Shown in pieces: positions 49,310 to 58,012 of a stretch of DNA of 64,000 nucleotides; positions within the stretch are counted from its first letter, which is position 1; each line of letters begins with the position of its first letter. This DNA is from Corynebacterium pilosum DSM 20521 = CIP 103422 (GTDB lineage Bacteria > Actinomycetota > Actinomycetes > Mycobacteriales > Mycobacteriaceae). The stretch lies in contig NZ_KB892467.1 in NCBI RefSeq assembly GCF_000373805.1, positions 62,165 through 126,164 of the forward strand, written 5' to 3'. The notes under the pieces were generated by a model, which worked only from the letters and a program-made list of their open reading frames with translations, had not been told where the DNA came from and searched no databases. The position numbers and the translations under genes were made by a program.

Positions 49310-49480
49310 ATGAGCAGCATTACCGATGTCTTTGCTGGAATTGGAAAAGCCCTGGTAGGAATCGGCTTCATCCCCACACTACTCGCGATGATCCCCGACA
49401 GCCCGCTAGTAGGCCCCGTCATTTGGATCAACGAAGCCGCTAATTTCTTCTTAGAGCTCGGCGGGGTTTCCATCCAATAA
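49310..49480 (+). CDS. Small hydrophobic protein, 56 residues
   Basis: A short gene with ribosome site AAAGGAA ten bases before ATG and a Rho-independent terminator overlapping its stop codon, which together argue it is real. The product is mostly hydrophobic and amphipathic (I-G-K-A-L-V-G-I-G-F-I-P-T-L-L-A-M-I-P, then N-F-F-L-E-L-G-G), with no cleavable signal and no Cys. Size and character recall the tiny corynebacterial cell-wall porins (PorA/PorH, 45-57 residues) or leaderless bacteriocin-like peptides. I cannot decide between them, and the sequence matches neither by eye. Confidence 0.65.
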   Translation: MSSITDVFAGIGKALVGIGFIPTLLAMIPDSPLVGPVIWINEAANFFLELGGVSIQ

Positions 49481-49497
49481 GGCCCCGCCAGTTTTTT
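49460..49497 (+). terminator. Terminator of the 56-residue gene
   Basis: GGCGGGG / CCCCGCC stem spanning the last codons and stop, followed by TTTTTT at 49492-49497. Confidence 0.85.
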
Positions 49498-49501
49498 ACA
49501 A

Positions 49502-49538
49502 TAAAAAAGACCTCATACCCGCTTTGGGTTGAGGTTTA
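49502..49538 (-). terminator. Terminator of the 35-residue gene
   Basis: ACCTCA/TGAGGT plus ACCC/GGGT stem with one bulged base; leftward it is followed by TCTTTTTTATT. Confidence 0.7.
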
Positions 49539-49582
49539 ATTGCGTTTTCTATCTTCGCAGTTACACCAATCGTTGCCGCTAC

Positions 49583-49690
49583 CTAGACGTGGCGGTGACC
49601 ATTGAGGTTGCCGGTCGCGGTTGCAAAGGTGTCCTTGTACTCCAGCATGTGGTCGAAGATGTTCTTTGCGTAGTTCTTGATGGTATTCAT
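49583..49690 (-). CDS. Small protein, 35 residues
   Basis: Start ATG at 49690 is preceded by GAAAGGAAG at good spacing, and a terminator lies 45 bases past the TAG. The product begins M-N-T-I-K-N-Y-A-K-N-I-F-D-H-M and ends N-G-H-R-H-V; the N-terminal 20 residues can form an amphipathic helix. No family is recognised. It converges with the 56-residue gene, and the pair could be an expressed peptide locus. Confidence 0.55.
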   Translation of the reverse strand: MNTIKNYAKNIFDHMLEYKDTFATATGNLNGHRHV

Positions 49691-50230
49691 GTGTCTTCCT
49701 TTCGAAGTCTTGATCAACTTTCACCAATGATGCTACCTAGCCCTTTCCGGGGGTTCAATCTCGGCACAAAATCGATCGCCACGCGACGCGAAAAATAGGT
49801 GACTCGACCCTTCAGCACCCTTCGCCGACAGTCATCTGATCACGGCAATGTCCGACCACAGATTCACGCTTTTCGACGAGACCCCGAACACCTTCCATCG
49901 CCACAACCTTCACGGCGGCTATCTTTCCCAAAGAAAAACACTATCTCACCAGCTTGATCGCGGTTTCTAATGCGGATTTTCCCACCAAAAACAAGACCGT
50001 AACGCCCATCCACAGGCAACGGGACATCCCCGACGATGCCCGATCATGTGGTATTTTAGCGGTTGCTTTTGTGCCGAAAAAATTGCTAGAACAAACTTTC
50101 TCAGTATGTCAAGTTTTGTGACTTATATCTCCACACTTTTTCCTGTGATATCAACCACCAGGGCCTATTCTGGGGCCATTTCAAGGCGCGAACCGCGTTC
50201 CGCACGACCTCCTGACGTACCATCAAGGGC
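49691..50230. other. Intergenic region, 540 bases
   Basis: No gene or RNA is supported. The stretch is A/T-richer than flanks (notably 49920-50130) and carries short C-runs. It presumably holds promoters for the leftward 35-residue gene and the rightward SDR gene, and may be residual island DNA. Confidence 0.4.
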
Positions 50231-51031
50231 ATGACTTTCCCCACCCCCGCCATCGATTCCTACGCGCTCGTCACCGGCGCATCCCAGGGCATCGGCCGCG
50301 CGATCGCCCGCGACTTGGCCCGCGCCGGCTACAACCTCATCATCGTCGCCCGGCGCGAAAACATCCTGCAGGAACTTGCTGACGAGCTCGCCTCCGCCCA
50401 CGGCATCGAGGTCATCGTGCACGCCGCCGATCTAGCGGATTACGATGCCGTCACGTCGCTTATCGACGAAATCTCGCGCCGCCACGTGAGCATCTGCATC
50501 AATAGCGCGGGCATCGCCTCTTTCGGGCCTTTCATGGACCAGGACTGGGCCTACGAGGTAGATCAGTACAACCTGAATGCCACTGCCGTGTTCCGCCTGA
50601 CCAAGGCGGTGCTGGACCAGATGGTGCCGCGCCGCCAGGGTGCGATCTGCAACGTGGGCTCTGCTGCCGGCAACATTCCCATCCCCAACAACGCCACCTA
50701 CGTGTTCACCAAGGCCGGCGTGAACGCTTTCACCGAGGCGCTGCACTATGAGCTGAAGGAGCACGGCATTCACGTCACCCTCCTGGCTCCGGGCCCCGTA
50801 CGTGAGGCAGAGATTCCGGAAGAGGAACAGTCGATCGTCGACAGGGTCGTTCCCGATTTCTTGTGGACTACCTATGAGTCCTGCTCCCAAGACACCCTCG
50901 AGGCGCTGGTGAACAACAAACGCCGCGTTGTTCCGGGCCCGCTATCGAAGGTGATGGACTGGGCCGGTTCCTACCTGCCGCGCGGTTTCACGGCTCCGCT
51001 CGTCGGCAAGTTCTACTCCCAGATGGGCTAA
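50231..51031 (+). CDS. Short-chain dehydrogenase/reductase
   Basis: The 266-residue classical SDR has T-G-A-S-Q-G-I-G at 15-22, an Arg-Arg pair after strand 2 favouring NADP(H), N-S-A-G, and the catalytic Tyr157-x-x-x-Lys161. The C-terminal part has a hydrophobic stretch near 240-260 that could touch membrane. Similar proteins act as acyl or keto reductases in lipid metabolism; the substrate here is unknown. It converges with nrdG, overlapping by four bases. Confidence 0.88.
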   Translation: MTFPTPAIDSYALVTGASQGIGRAIARDLARAGYNLIIVARRENILQELADELASAHGIEVIVHAADLADYDAVTSLIDEISRRHVSICINSAGIASFGPFMDQDWAYEVDQYNLNATAVFRLTKAVLDQMVPRRQGAICNVGSAAGNIPIPNNATYVFTKAGVNAFTEALHYELKEHGIHVTLLAPGPVREAEIPEEEQSIVDRVVPDFLWTTYESCSQDTLEALVNNKRRVVPGPLSKVMDWAGSYLPRGFTAPLVGKFYSQMG

Positions 51032-51582
51032 TACGGGTACTCCACGGCTACCCCCGCCGCGGCAGAGGCCTGCACATCGATGAGGCGTTGGTTTGAGGAG
51101 CCGCGGAATGGCAGCAGGTTGCCCTCGTCGCGAAGTTCTTGGATGAACTGGCCATCGATCAGCACGTCGAGTTCGGCGAGGAAGTCGCGGCGTTCGTCGT
51201 CGATAAGCTGCAGGTCTTCCCATGTGTAGCCCGAATATGACCACAGAGTCTTCTCCGGTAGCTCGGCGCGGATGCGGCGCGCCAGCGGCAGGAGGTGCTT
51301 GGCGCTGAGCATCGGCTCGCCGCCGCAGAAGGTGATGCCGGCGACGCGCGGGTTGGCCAGATCCGCCATGATGCGCTCCTCCAACTCCGGGGTGTACAAC
51401 TCGCCGTAGTCCTTCTTCTGCGCGGCCTTGTTGTAGCAACCCACGCAGTTAAAGGGGCAGTAGCTGACGTACAGGGAGCAGCGCAGGCCTTCACCGTCGA
51501 GGACCTGGAAAGGTTTATAGTCCGCAACACGAAACTCGGGTGTCTGCTTCCAGCGCAGGCTGCGCTCACATGTGCTTAACAC
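51028..51582 (-). CDS. nrdG: Anaerobic ribonucleotide reductase activating enzyme
   Basis: This radical SAM enzyme puts the glycyl radical on NrdD. The 184-residue protein has Cys42-x-x-x-Cys46-x-x-Cys49 for the 4Fe-4S cluster and T-F-C-G-G-E-P-M for SAM binding. It is longer than the E. coli protein (154) at both ends. The GTG start at 51582 overlaps the nrdD end by 17 bases, which fits coupled expression. Confidence 0.92.
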   Translation of the reverse strand: MLSTCERSLRWKQTPEFRVADYKPFQVLDGEGLRCSLYVSYCPFNCVGCYNKAAQKKDYGELYTPELEERIMADLANPRVAGITFCGGEPMLSAKHLLPLARRIRAELPEKTLWSYSGYTWEDLQLIDDERRDFLAELDVLIDGQFIQELRDEGNLLPFRGSSNQRLIDVQASAAAGVAVEYPY

Positions 51583-53680
51583 GGTTGGAAATCTCCTCCT
51601 GCTTGCCGTGCACCACCGGGCGCTTCATCGGGGAGCCCAAGTAGCCGCACAGCCGGCGCGTGACCGACGCCTTCGTCTCATCCCGGTTGCCGCACGCGGG
51701 GCAGACATAGCCGTGCTCGTCGCAGCGGAACTCGCCTTCAAAATCGCACTCGAAGCACACATCGACCGGCGAATTGATGCCAAAATACCCAACGTGCTCG
51801 TAGGCCTCGTCCCAGATCGCCTCGAACGCAGCCGGGTTGTCCGCCAGGTTAGGGGCCTCCACGTAGAACATGAAGCCGCCGGGCGTGAGGTTCTGGTAGG
51901 CCGACTCGAAGTGGATCTTCGCGATCGGGTTCGTCTCCAGGTAGGACGGGAAGTGGAAAGAGTTCTCGTAGTAGCCGCGATCGTTGACGCCTTCAATGTC
52001 ACCGAAACGCGCGCGATCCAGCTCGTCGAAACGGTCACACAGGGACTCCGACGGGGTGGAGTAAATGCTCATCTGCGCGTTGAAGTCTGGCTGCGCAGCC
52101 TCAACGCGGCGGTTCATCGCCCGCAGAATCTCATACGACAGCTCCCGGTGCGCCGCATCATCGTGCCACCGCACCTCCCCGGTCAGGGCGACCATAGCGT
52201 TGTGGATGCCGATATAGCCCATGCTTATCGACGAAGACTTGTACCGTTCACCGGTGTAAAAATCACGCACGCGCGTCTTCCCCGTCGGGTCCCCCAGCCC
52301 GCCCTGGGTGTACATGATCGGCGCGCTCTCAACGTCTGTGTCCATGATGCCGTCCTCGCGGATCTTCAGGGCGCTCACCGCCAGATCCATGGCGTCTTCC
52401 AACATGGCGAAGAAAGCGTCCACGTCGCCCTCTGCTTGGATGGCGATGCGCGGCAGGTTGAGCGACACCACGCCCAAGTTATTGCGCCCGACGATCTGTT
52501 TCTTCCACGGGTGCAGGAAGCTGCGGCAGCCCATCGGGGTGATCAGCTGGTCTTCCTTGGACTCGCGGATTTTCGGCGCGCTGACCAGGTCCGGGTAGAT
52601 GCGTTTGCGGGAGCACCGCATGGCGTCCTGCTTGATGTCATAGTTCGGGTCACCAGGGCGGGCGTTAATACCGTCATCGACGAAGAACAAGATCTTCGGG
52701 AAGATCGCCGTCTCCCCGCTCATGCCCTTCTCACGCACGGCAAGGACCGCCTTCTGGATCTCCCGGCCCAGCCACGTGGTGGTCTGGCCCAGGGAAATCG
52801 AGGTGAACGGGGTCTGTGCCGCCGAGGTAGTCAGGGTGTTTACCTGGTACTCGAAGGCCTGCATCGCATCGTAGATATCCTTGACCGTCTTCTTCTTCGC
52901 GGCCGCCTCGACTAGGGCCTCGTCGTCAAGCACCTCTACGAACATCGCGACGTTTTTCGCGTGGGTCTTCTCGGCATAAGGCTCGAGCAAGCGGTCGATC
53001 TCGTGGACCGAAATCCCGCCGTACTGCTCTCCGGAAATGGCGCCGAGCAGCTGCACCAGCAACGTCGCGGCAACGCCGATGGACTGCGGCGACTCAATAC
53101 GCGCGTTGCCCAAGGTGAAACCGTGGGACAACATGTACTCAAAATCCGGCAAGGAGCAGTTCGGCATCCCCTGGAACGGGCTGCGGTCCAAGTCATGGAT
53201 GTGAATCAGGCCCTTGATGTGGGCGCGGCGCACATCCTCGGGAAACATCTGCAGCCCTTTGGCCTTGGTGATGGTGCCGGCCAGGATGTCGCGCTGCACG
53301 ATGAAAGTGCGGGAGTCTTTGTTGCCGTTCTCGTTGAGCACCTTTACGTCGTTCAGGCGACCTAACTGGTGCTGCAGGTCGGTGGAATTAGCGATCTGTG
53401 TGTTCTGGATCTGCTTGTACTCACGAAAGGCCGCCAAGACGGCTGGGGAATCCGCAAGCTCGTCCTGCACGATATCGAAAAGCTCGGCGCTGGTCAGGGA
53501 GCCTGCAGCCTGTGCGCGTGACGTGACCGCCTCCACGATCTGGTGGGGAGTACGGTGAAACTCAACGTTGAAGACGCGCTGGGCCGATTTCAGGTCATTC
53601 AAGATCTTGGACGGAAAGAAGCGCACGGTGCGCCCGTCTTTCTTCGTGACGGTTGTGGTCGTGGCTGTCTTCACGGTCAT
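51566..53680 (-). CDS. nrdD: Anaerobic (class III) ribonucleoside-triphosphate reductase
   Basis: Reduces ribonucleotides to deoxyribonucleotides without oxygen. The 704-residue protein has an N-terminal ATP-cone (about 10-95), a 10-stranded barrel, a zinc site in C-F-E-C...C-P-A-C near 640-670, and the glycyl radical Gly679 in R-R-L-C-G-Y-L-G. GGGGAGAG precedes the ATG loosely. It shows the organism can make DNA precursors anaerobically. A DnaA box lies about 75 bases upstream. Confidence 0.94.
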   Translation of the reverse strand: MTVKTATTTTVTKKDGRTVRFFPSKILNDLKSAQRVFNVEFHRTPHQIVEAVTSRAQAAGSLTSAELFDIVQDELADSPAVLAAFREYKQIQNTQIANSTDLQHQLGRLNDVKVLNENGNKDSRTFIVQRDILAGTITKAKGLQMFPEDVRRAHIKGLIHIHDLDRSPFQGMPNCSLPDFEYMLSHGFTLGNARIESPQSIGVAATLLVQLLGAISGEQYGGISVHEIDRLLEPYAEKTHAKNVAMFVEVLDDEALVEAAAKKKTVKDIYDAMQAFEYQVNTLTTSAAQTPFTSISLGQTTTWLGREIQKAVLAVREKGMSGETAIFPKILFFVDDGINARPGDPNYDIKQDAMRCSRKRIYPDLVSAPKIRESKEDQLITPMGCRSFLHPWKKQIVGRNNLGVVSLNLPRIAIQAEGDVDAFFAMLEDAMDLAVSALKIREDGIMDTDVESAPIMYTQGGLGDPTGKTRVRDFYTGERYKSSSISMGYIGIHNAMVALTGEVRWHDDAAHRELSYEILRAMNRRVEAAQPDFNAQMSIYSTPSESLCDRFDELDRARFGDIEGVNDRGYYENSFHFPSYLETNPIAKIHFESAYQNLTPGGFMFYVEAPNLADNPAAFEAIWDEAYEHVGYFGINSPVDVCFECDFEGEFRCDEHGYVCPACGNRDETKASVTRRLCGYLGSPMKRPVVHGKQEEISNRVKHM

Positions 53681-53751
53681 CCTGAGTCGCTCTCCCCTAC
53701 TGCGTAATTACATGGTTGTACTTTTCGTCTATAAAGATCACCCTATTGACT

Positions 53752-53760
53752 TTATCCACA
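53752..53760. promoter_or_regulatory. DnaA box upstream of nrdD
   Basis: A perfect TTATCCACA lies just upstream of a leftward -10-like TTATAG (53730-53735). It overlaps where a -35 would begin. It also lies about 155 bases upstream of orn. Confidence 0.55.
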
Positions 53761-53913
53761 TAATGCATGATGAAAATGATTCCACCCGTTCGAACTTTTT
53801 ATCTATGCAGTTCACGCCTATCTAGTGGGTGTCGACTGCCAGGGACACCACATCTAGTGCCTACCCCCTTTCAGGTTGGTCCGCCGCGCGATCGACAGAC
53901 TAGGCTTGCTTCC

Positions 53914-54558
53914 ATGAGCGAAGCACCCGAAGCAGTCCCCGCAAAAAACGATCGACTTGTCTGGATCGACCTTGAAATGACCGGCCTCGACGTCCACGAG
54001 CACGTGATCGTCGAAATCGCCGCCTTAGTCACGGACGCCAACCTGAACATCTTGCCCGGCTCCATCGACATGGTCATCCACGCCAGCGATGAGGATCTGG
54101 CAAAGATGGACGAGGTCGTCACCACCATGCACGCGGAGAACGGCCTGACCGAGCAGATCCGCACCTCCACAGTGACCATGGAGGAGGCTGAGAGGGCAGT
54201 CCTCGCGCTTATCGACGAGCACTGCGACCCTGCCCACCCCGCTCCGCTGGCGGGCAACTCGATCGCCACCGACCGCGCCTTCATCCGCGAGCAGATGCCC
54301 AACCTTGACAAGGCCCTGCACTACCGCATGATCGATGTGTCCTCCATCAAGGAGCTGACGCGCCGCTGGTTCCCGAAGGCCTACTTCAACCAGCCAGAAA
54401 AAGGCCTAGCGCACCGCGCCCTGGCCGATATCGTCGAATCCATCCGCGAACTCGGCTACTACCGCCGCGCCGTCTTCGTGGAGCAGCCCGGCCCCAGTAG
54501 CGAAGAAGCAAGCGAACATGCCACCGAAGCAACCGCCTCCTACCAGGCGTTTTTGTAA
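53914..54558 (+). CDS. orn: Oligoribonuclease
   Basis: This 3'-5' exonuclease degrades 2- to 5-mer RNAs, including pGpG. The 214-residue DEDDh protein has Asp19 and Glu21 in [10 protein letters not shown], a middle Asp in N-S-I-A-T-D-R-x-F, and the late [13 protein letters not shown] 53914 is chosen because it places the first motif as in relatives; the longer open frame includes unrelated residues. A polar tail of about 20 residues follows the domain. Confidence 0.93.
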   Translation: MSEAPEAVPAKNDRLVWIDLEMTGLDVHEHVIVEIAALVTDANLNILPGSIDMVIHASDEDLAKMDEVVTTMHAENGLTEQIRTSTVTMEEAERAVLALIDEHCDPAHPAPLAGNSIATDRAFIREQMPNLDKALHYRMIDVSSIKELTRRWFPKAYFNQPEKGLAHRALADIVESIRELGYYRRAVFVEQPGPSSEEASEHATEATASYQAFL

Positions 54559-54607
54559 AACTTAGCTTCTGGGTTAAGGTAGATTCCGCTGTTTAAAAGC
54601 AGCGATG

Positions 54608-54680
54608 GTGGCTGTAGTTCAGCTGGTAGAGCACCAGGTTGTGATCCTGGGTGTCGCGGGTTCGAGCCCCGTCAGCCACC
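54608..54680 (+). tRNA. tRNA-His (GTG)
   Basis: Acceptor GTGGCTG/CAGCCAC, anticodon loop with GTG, T-loop TTCGAGC; a G precedes the acceptor at 54607, as expected for tRNA-His. Confidence 0.95.
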
Positions 54681-54686
54681 CCAAAG

Positions 54687-54718
54687 AATATGCCCCGGCC
54701 GTTTGGCCGGGGCATATT
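54687..54718. terminator. Bidirectional terminator after tRNA-His
   Basis: Perfect 14-bp stem AATATGCCCCGGCC / GGCCGGGGCATATT with a GTTT loop, between tRNA-His and the convergent monooxygenase gene. Confidence 0.85.
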
Positions 54719-54727
54719 GTCATTTCG

Positions 54728-55672
54728 CTACATCACCAGTAGCTCTTCACTGCGGCGCTGGCCCGCAACATCCGCCATGCCGCCGGTGACCATCACCTCG
54801 TTCACACCGCAGTATTCACACAGCTGGCCAAGTTGATCACGCACCTGCTCTGGGCTGCCATAGATGCTCATGGCCAAGGATTCGTCGACACGCGCCTGCT
54901 GCGTTGCCGTGAGCCGCTGTGGAGCTGGATCCAATGCGCCGAAGGAGCCCGTGGTGCGCGACAGGACACCCGCCACGATTTGGGGCATCAGCAACTCCCG
55001 CGCCTCTGCCTCTGTGTCGGCGACGGCCACATCCACCGCCACCATCGCCTGGCCAGCCGGATGAAGCTCACGGTAGCGCTCCAGATAAGGATGGCGGGGC
55101 TCATCACGCGCAAAGAGGCTGGGCCCACCCACAATCACGTTGATGCCCAGCTGCGCAGCCGTCAGAATCGACTTGAACCCAGCCAGTAGCCACACGGGCG
55201 TCGCACCGGCGTTGGCAGGGCGCGCAGTGATCGCGGCCTCGCCGCGCAGGTAATCAAGCAGCTCCTCCACCTCGGAAGGAAAGGCCGCTTTCAGCTCCGT
55301 GGGATCACCTTGGCACAAAGCATCGCGCACCGGCTGCGTAAAACCCACCGAATTCCCAATCCCAGCGTCGATCCGGCCCGGGAACAGCGCCTCCAACACC
55401 CCGATCTGCTCAGCAACCACAAGCGGCTGGTGCGCGGGCAGCATAATCCCGCCTGTGCCCACGCGTATCGACGAGGTCTCCCCCGCAACGGCCGCTGCCA
55501 GAACCGTCGGGGCCGATCCTGGAATCCCCGGAACCCCGTGGTGCTCCGCCACAAAGAAGCGGGCGAAGCCGAGCTCTTCTACATGGCGGGCATGGTCGAG
55601 TGTTCGCCTTAAAGCGTCTGCGTCGGAATCACCGACGATAGATTGTGCACGGTCGAGGATAGAAAATTGCAT
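54728..55672 (-). CDS. Luciferase-like flavin monooxygenase (LLM class)
   Basis: The 314-residue TIM-barrel protein has F-A-R-F-F-V-A-E-H-H-G near 36-46, G-T-G-G-I-M-L-P near 72-79, and P-G-R-I-D-A-G-I-G near 98-106, typical of bacterial-luciferase-like F420 or FMN enzymes of the MsnO8 type. The substrate is unknown. It is probably a single-gene unit, directly following the L,D-transpeptidase gene with no gap. Confidence 0.87.
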   Translation of the reverse strand: MQFSILDRAQSIVGDSDADALRRTLDHARHVEELGFARFFVAEHHGVPGIPGSAPTVLAAAVAGETSSIRVGTGGIMLPAHQPLVVAEQIGVLEALFPGRIDAGIGNSVGFTQPVRDALCQGDPTELKAAFPSEVEELLDYLRGEAAITARPANAGATPVWLLAGFKSILTAAQLGINVIVGGPSLFARDEPRHPYLERYRELHPAGQAMVAVDVAVADTEAEARELLMPQIVAGVLSRTTGSFGALDPAPQRLTATQQARVDESLAMSIYGSPEQVRDQLGQLCEYCGVNEVMVTGGMADVAGQRRSEELLVM

Positions 55673-56872
55673 CTAGGATGCGGAACCTGTGTCCGCGTTA
55701 CCTTCCTTCCACGTGTCCCAATCGATATTCCAGTAGCCTAGGCCATCCCAGCCCGGCAGCGTATCGGCCGTGGTGTTTTTCACGGTGATTGGGTCGCCGC
55801 GCTTGAACGTCTGCTGGATCCAGGCGGCGTCGTCGACAGTCATATTGATACAGCCGTGGGACTGATTGTAGCTGCCCAGTGCGCCCACCGCCCACGGTGC
55901 GCCGTGGATGTAGATGCCCGAGTAGCTCATCTGCGTCGCATACTTCACCGGGGTGACATAGCCGCCCTCCTCAATGGAGTAACCGAAGGTGGAGGAATCC
56001 ATCACCAAGGACTCGTGCTCATCGCCGACCACGTAGATGCCGTTCGGTGTGGCCCAACGCCCGCCGTCACGGCCGAGCGATACGGGGATCTCACGGATTG
56101 CCTTGTCGTTTTCGTACACGGTCATGGTCTTGGTCTTGTCGTCGACCACGCCACGAATATCGCTTCCCACAGTGAAGCTGGTCGCATTGTCATCGGAGCC
56201 GTACAGGCCCTCACCCATATCAAGACCGTAAATATCAGCGTTCACGGTGACCTCGGTACCCGGCTCCCAGAATTCGGCTGGGCGCCAGCGCAGCTCATAA
56301 GGATCAATCCAGTAGAAGCCGCCCTTAGTATCATTCGAGGTTTCCACGGTGATCGCTTCCTCGACGGCCTCGCGATCATTCGGCGCCGTGGCGAAGCGGA
56401 ACGTGACGGCCTGGCCCACACCCACGGTCGAGCCTTCCAGCGGGCCCAAGGCAACGCCTGTGGTCGCACTCGGAGTGGAGGTGGAGAAGGTGATGGTCTC
56501 TGTTTCCCCGTCCTTGTCCGTGGCTTCAATGGTGTAGACGCGGTTGTAGCCCAACACCTCAGCGGTGGTCCACTCCTCGCCGTCGTCGCTCAGCTCGGAC
56601 TCGACCACCTTGCCGTTCTCATTAGTCATCTCCACCGATTCCAGCCCCACGTTGGACGTTACGGTGACTGGTTCCGATGGATCTACGTCTTCGGCCCCAT
56701 CTTTCACAGAAAAAGCTGGTGGCGCAGGTTCGGTGTTTTCCGGCGCCTCGGCTGTTGCCGCCGCGTCGGAAGAGCGGGCGGACGTGTCAATGGTGCAGGA
56801 TGAAATCCCAACCCCCACAACTGCCACCAGCGCCAAAGCCACATATTTCTTTGCACGGAAGAAATTTCTCAC
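55673..56872 (-). CDS. L,D-transpeptidase lipoprotein
   Basis: This enzyme makes 3-3 crosslinks in peptidoglycan or tethers proteins to it. The 399-residue protein has a lipobox ending at Cys26 (V-G-I-S-S-C), two Ig-like domains (about 60-250), and a YkuD catalytic domain with H-G-A-P-W and Ser-His339-Gly-Cys341. The final roughly 50 residues with W-D-G-L-G-Y-W-N wrap the domain, as in LdtMt2. It is surface-exposed and membrane-anchored. Confidence 0.93.
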   Translation of the reverse strand: MRNFFRAKKYVALALVAVVGVGISSCTIDTSARSSDAAATAEAPENTEPAPPAFSVKDGAEDVDPSEPVTVTSNVGLESVEMTNENGKVVESELSDDGEEWTTAEVLGYNRVYTIEATDKDGETETITFSTSTPSATTGVALGPLEGSTVGVGQAVTFRFATAPNDREAVEEAITVETSNDTKGGFYWIDPYELRWRPAEFWEPGTEVTVNADIYGLDMGEGLYGSDDNATSFTVGSDIRGVVDDKTKTMTVYENDKAIREIPVSLGRDGGRWATPNGIYVVGDEHESLVMDSSTFGYSIEEGGYVTPVKYATQMSYSGIYIHGAPWAVGALGSYNQSHGCINMTVDDAAWIQQTFKRGDPITVKNTTADTLPGWDGLGYWNIDWDTWKEGNADTGSAS

Positions 56873-57091
56873 AGGTACCCTTATGTAATGCAGTTTTGCT
56901 CCTGAAGTACGCGACTGATCCCTCGTCGCAACATGTTCACAACATCTTAAAGCCTACCGTGGCAAGAATCCACATCGACGCGACGTTATCTAATGTTTAC
57001 TTTACGCCTCACTTTTAGGCCTGTGAGCTGGCGATTTTACGTTATGCAACGATCGGTGTTATATTTTTCTTCGTTGCCAACACAGCAGCAC
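56873..57091. other. Intergenic region before tRNA-Lys
   Basis: No gene is seen in these 219 A/T-rich bases. They should hold the leftward promoter of the L,D-transpeptidase gene and the rightward promoter of tRNA-Lys; TATATTTTT near 57060 is a possible -10 zone. Confidence 0.4.
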
Positions 57092-57164
57092 GCGCCATTA
57101 GCTCAGATGGTAGAGCAACTGACTCTTAATCAGTGGGTCCGGGGTTCGATCCCCTGATGGCGCA
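57092..57164 (+). tRNA. tRNA-Lys (CTT)
   Basis: Acceptor GCGCCAT/ATGGCGC, anticodon loop CTCTTAA with anticodon CTT, T-loop TTCGATC. CCA is not encoded. Confidence 0.95.
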
Positions 57165-57169
57165 CAACA

Positions 57170-57211
57170 GAAACAGTCCCCGGCTTGGATCACCAGGCCG
57201 GGGACTGTTTC
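57170..57211. terminator. Bidirectional terminator after tRNA-Lys
   Basis: Perfect 15-bp stem GAAACAGTCCCCGGC / GCCGGGGACTGTTTC with a 12-base loop. Confidence 0.88.
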
Positions 57212-57225
57212 GTTTCGCCCCTCGC

Positions 57226-57882
57226 CTACTCCGTGAAGCGTTCCACCTGCGCGTCGAAGACGGCAGCCACGGTAGGCTCAGTAAACCCCATCGATCCGAC
57301 GACAACAGCGTGGTTACCAACCATCTGGTGCATCACCACCATCGTCGTCATCTCTCCCCAGCGGGAGCGGGATTCCACCACCATCCCAGTGACATCAGGG
57401 CCAGCATCGGTGAGCTGGTCCACGGTATATTCCATGCCGGTACCTTCATGGACGATCGGATCAGGGCAGTACGCCAGAATGTCGCTATAGAGACGCGCAA
57501 CAGGTACGGCCTCCGGATCGTCGACAGAGTAGATGCCCGTGGCGATTTGATCGTTATCCGATACGAATACTTTGGATGCCGCCCCTACAGTCTGGATACG
57601 AGTATCCAAACCTTCCTGGATGACCTCGGCACAGTTGGTCTCCCCAACGACAGGCAGCATCGCCATGCCCGGCTGGATAAGGTCACCATCCGACCAGACC
57701 TCACTGTCGCTCGTAATACCTGTGATGGTGAGATCCTCGGCGGGCAGCAAGAATTGCGTCAGTTCTTCCCCGCTTTTCGGCGGAGCGCTTTCTGCCGACG
57801 AGCAAGCCGCGAGCCCGACAGTTGTCAGCACACACAGTGTGACTATGCCACGGCGCAGTGTGGAACTAATATGTGCAGGCAT
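57226..57882 (-). CDS. Secreted lipoprotein, sensor-like domain
   Basis: The 218-residue protein has a signal peptide and lipobox ending at Cys27 (V-G-L-A-A-C), then a soluble domain. Its layout (a Cys in N-C-A-E-V, another in A-Y-C-P-D, and a closing V-V-M-H-Q-M-V-G-N-H-A-V-V strand) resembles actinobacterial extracellular domains like that of PknH. The function is unknown. The promoter faces the LacI gene across about 130 bases. Confidence 0.8.
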   Translation of the reverse strand: MPAHISSTLRRGIVTLCVLTTVGLAACSSAESAPPKSGEELTQFLLPAEDLTITGITSDSEVWSDGDLIQPGMAMLPVVGETNCAEVIQEGLDTRIQTVGAASKVFVSDNDQIATGIYSVDDPEAVPVARLYSDILAYCPDPIVHEGTGMEYTVDQLTDAGPDVTGMVVESRSRWGEMTTMVVMHQMVGNHAVVVGSMGFTEPTVAAVFDAQVERFTE

Positions 57883-58012
57883 GATGGCTGCCTTTCTCGC
57901 TTTCTTTGGAGGCGTTCACTGTTAGCGTAGCCCCTCCGCCGGCTACGATTTACATAAGTCTGCACAAGTTTGGATCAAGTGGGTCCGCGTTTGGGCGACT
58001 AGTGTAGGAGCC

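Noticed and set aside
51572..52915. Open frame of 447 codons on the plus strand
   Set aside because: It is antisense to nrdD, which has intact motifs; no ribosome site or family match is seen.
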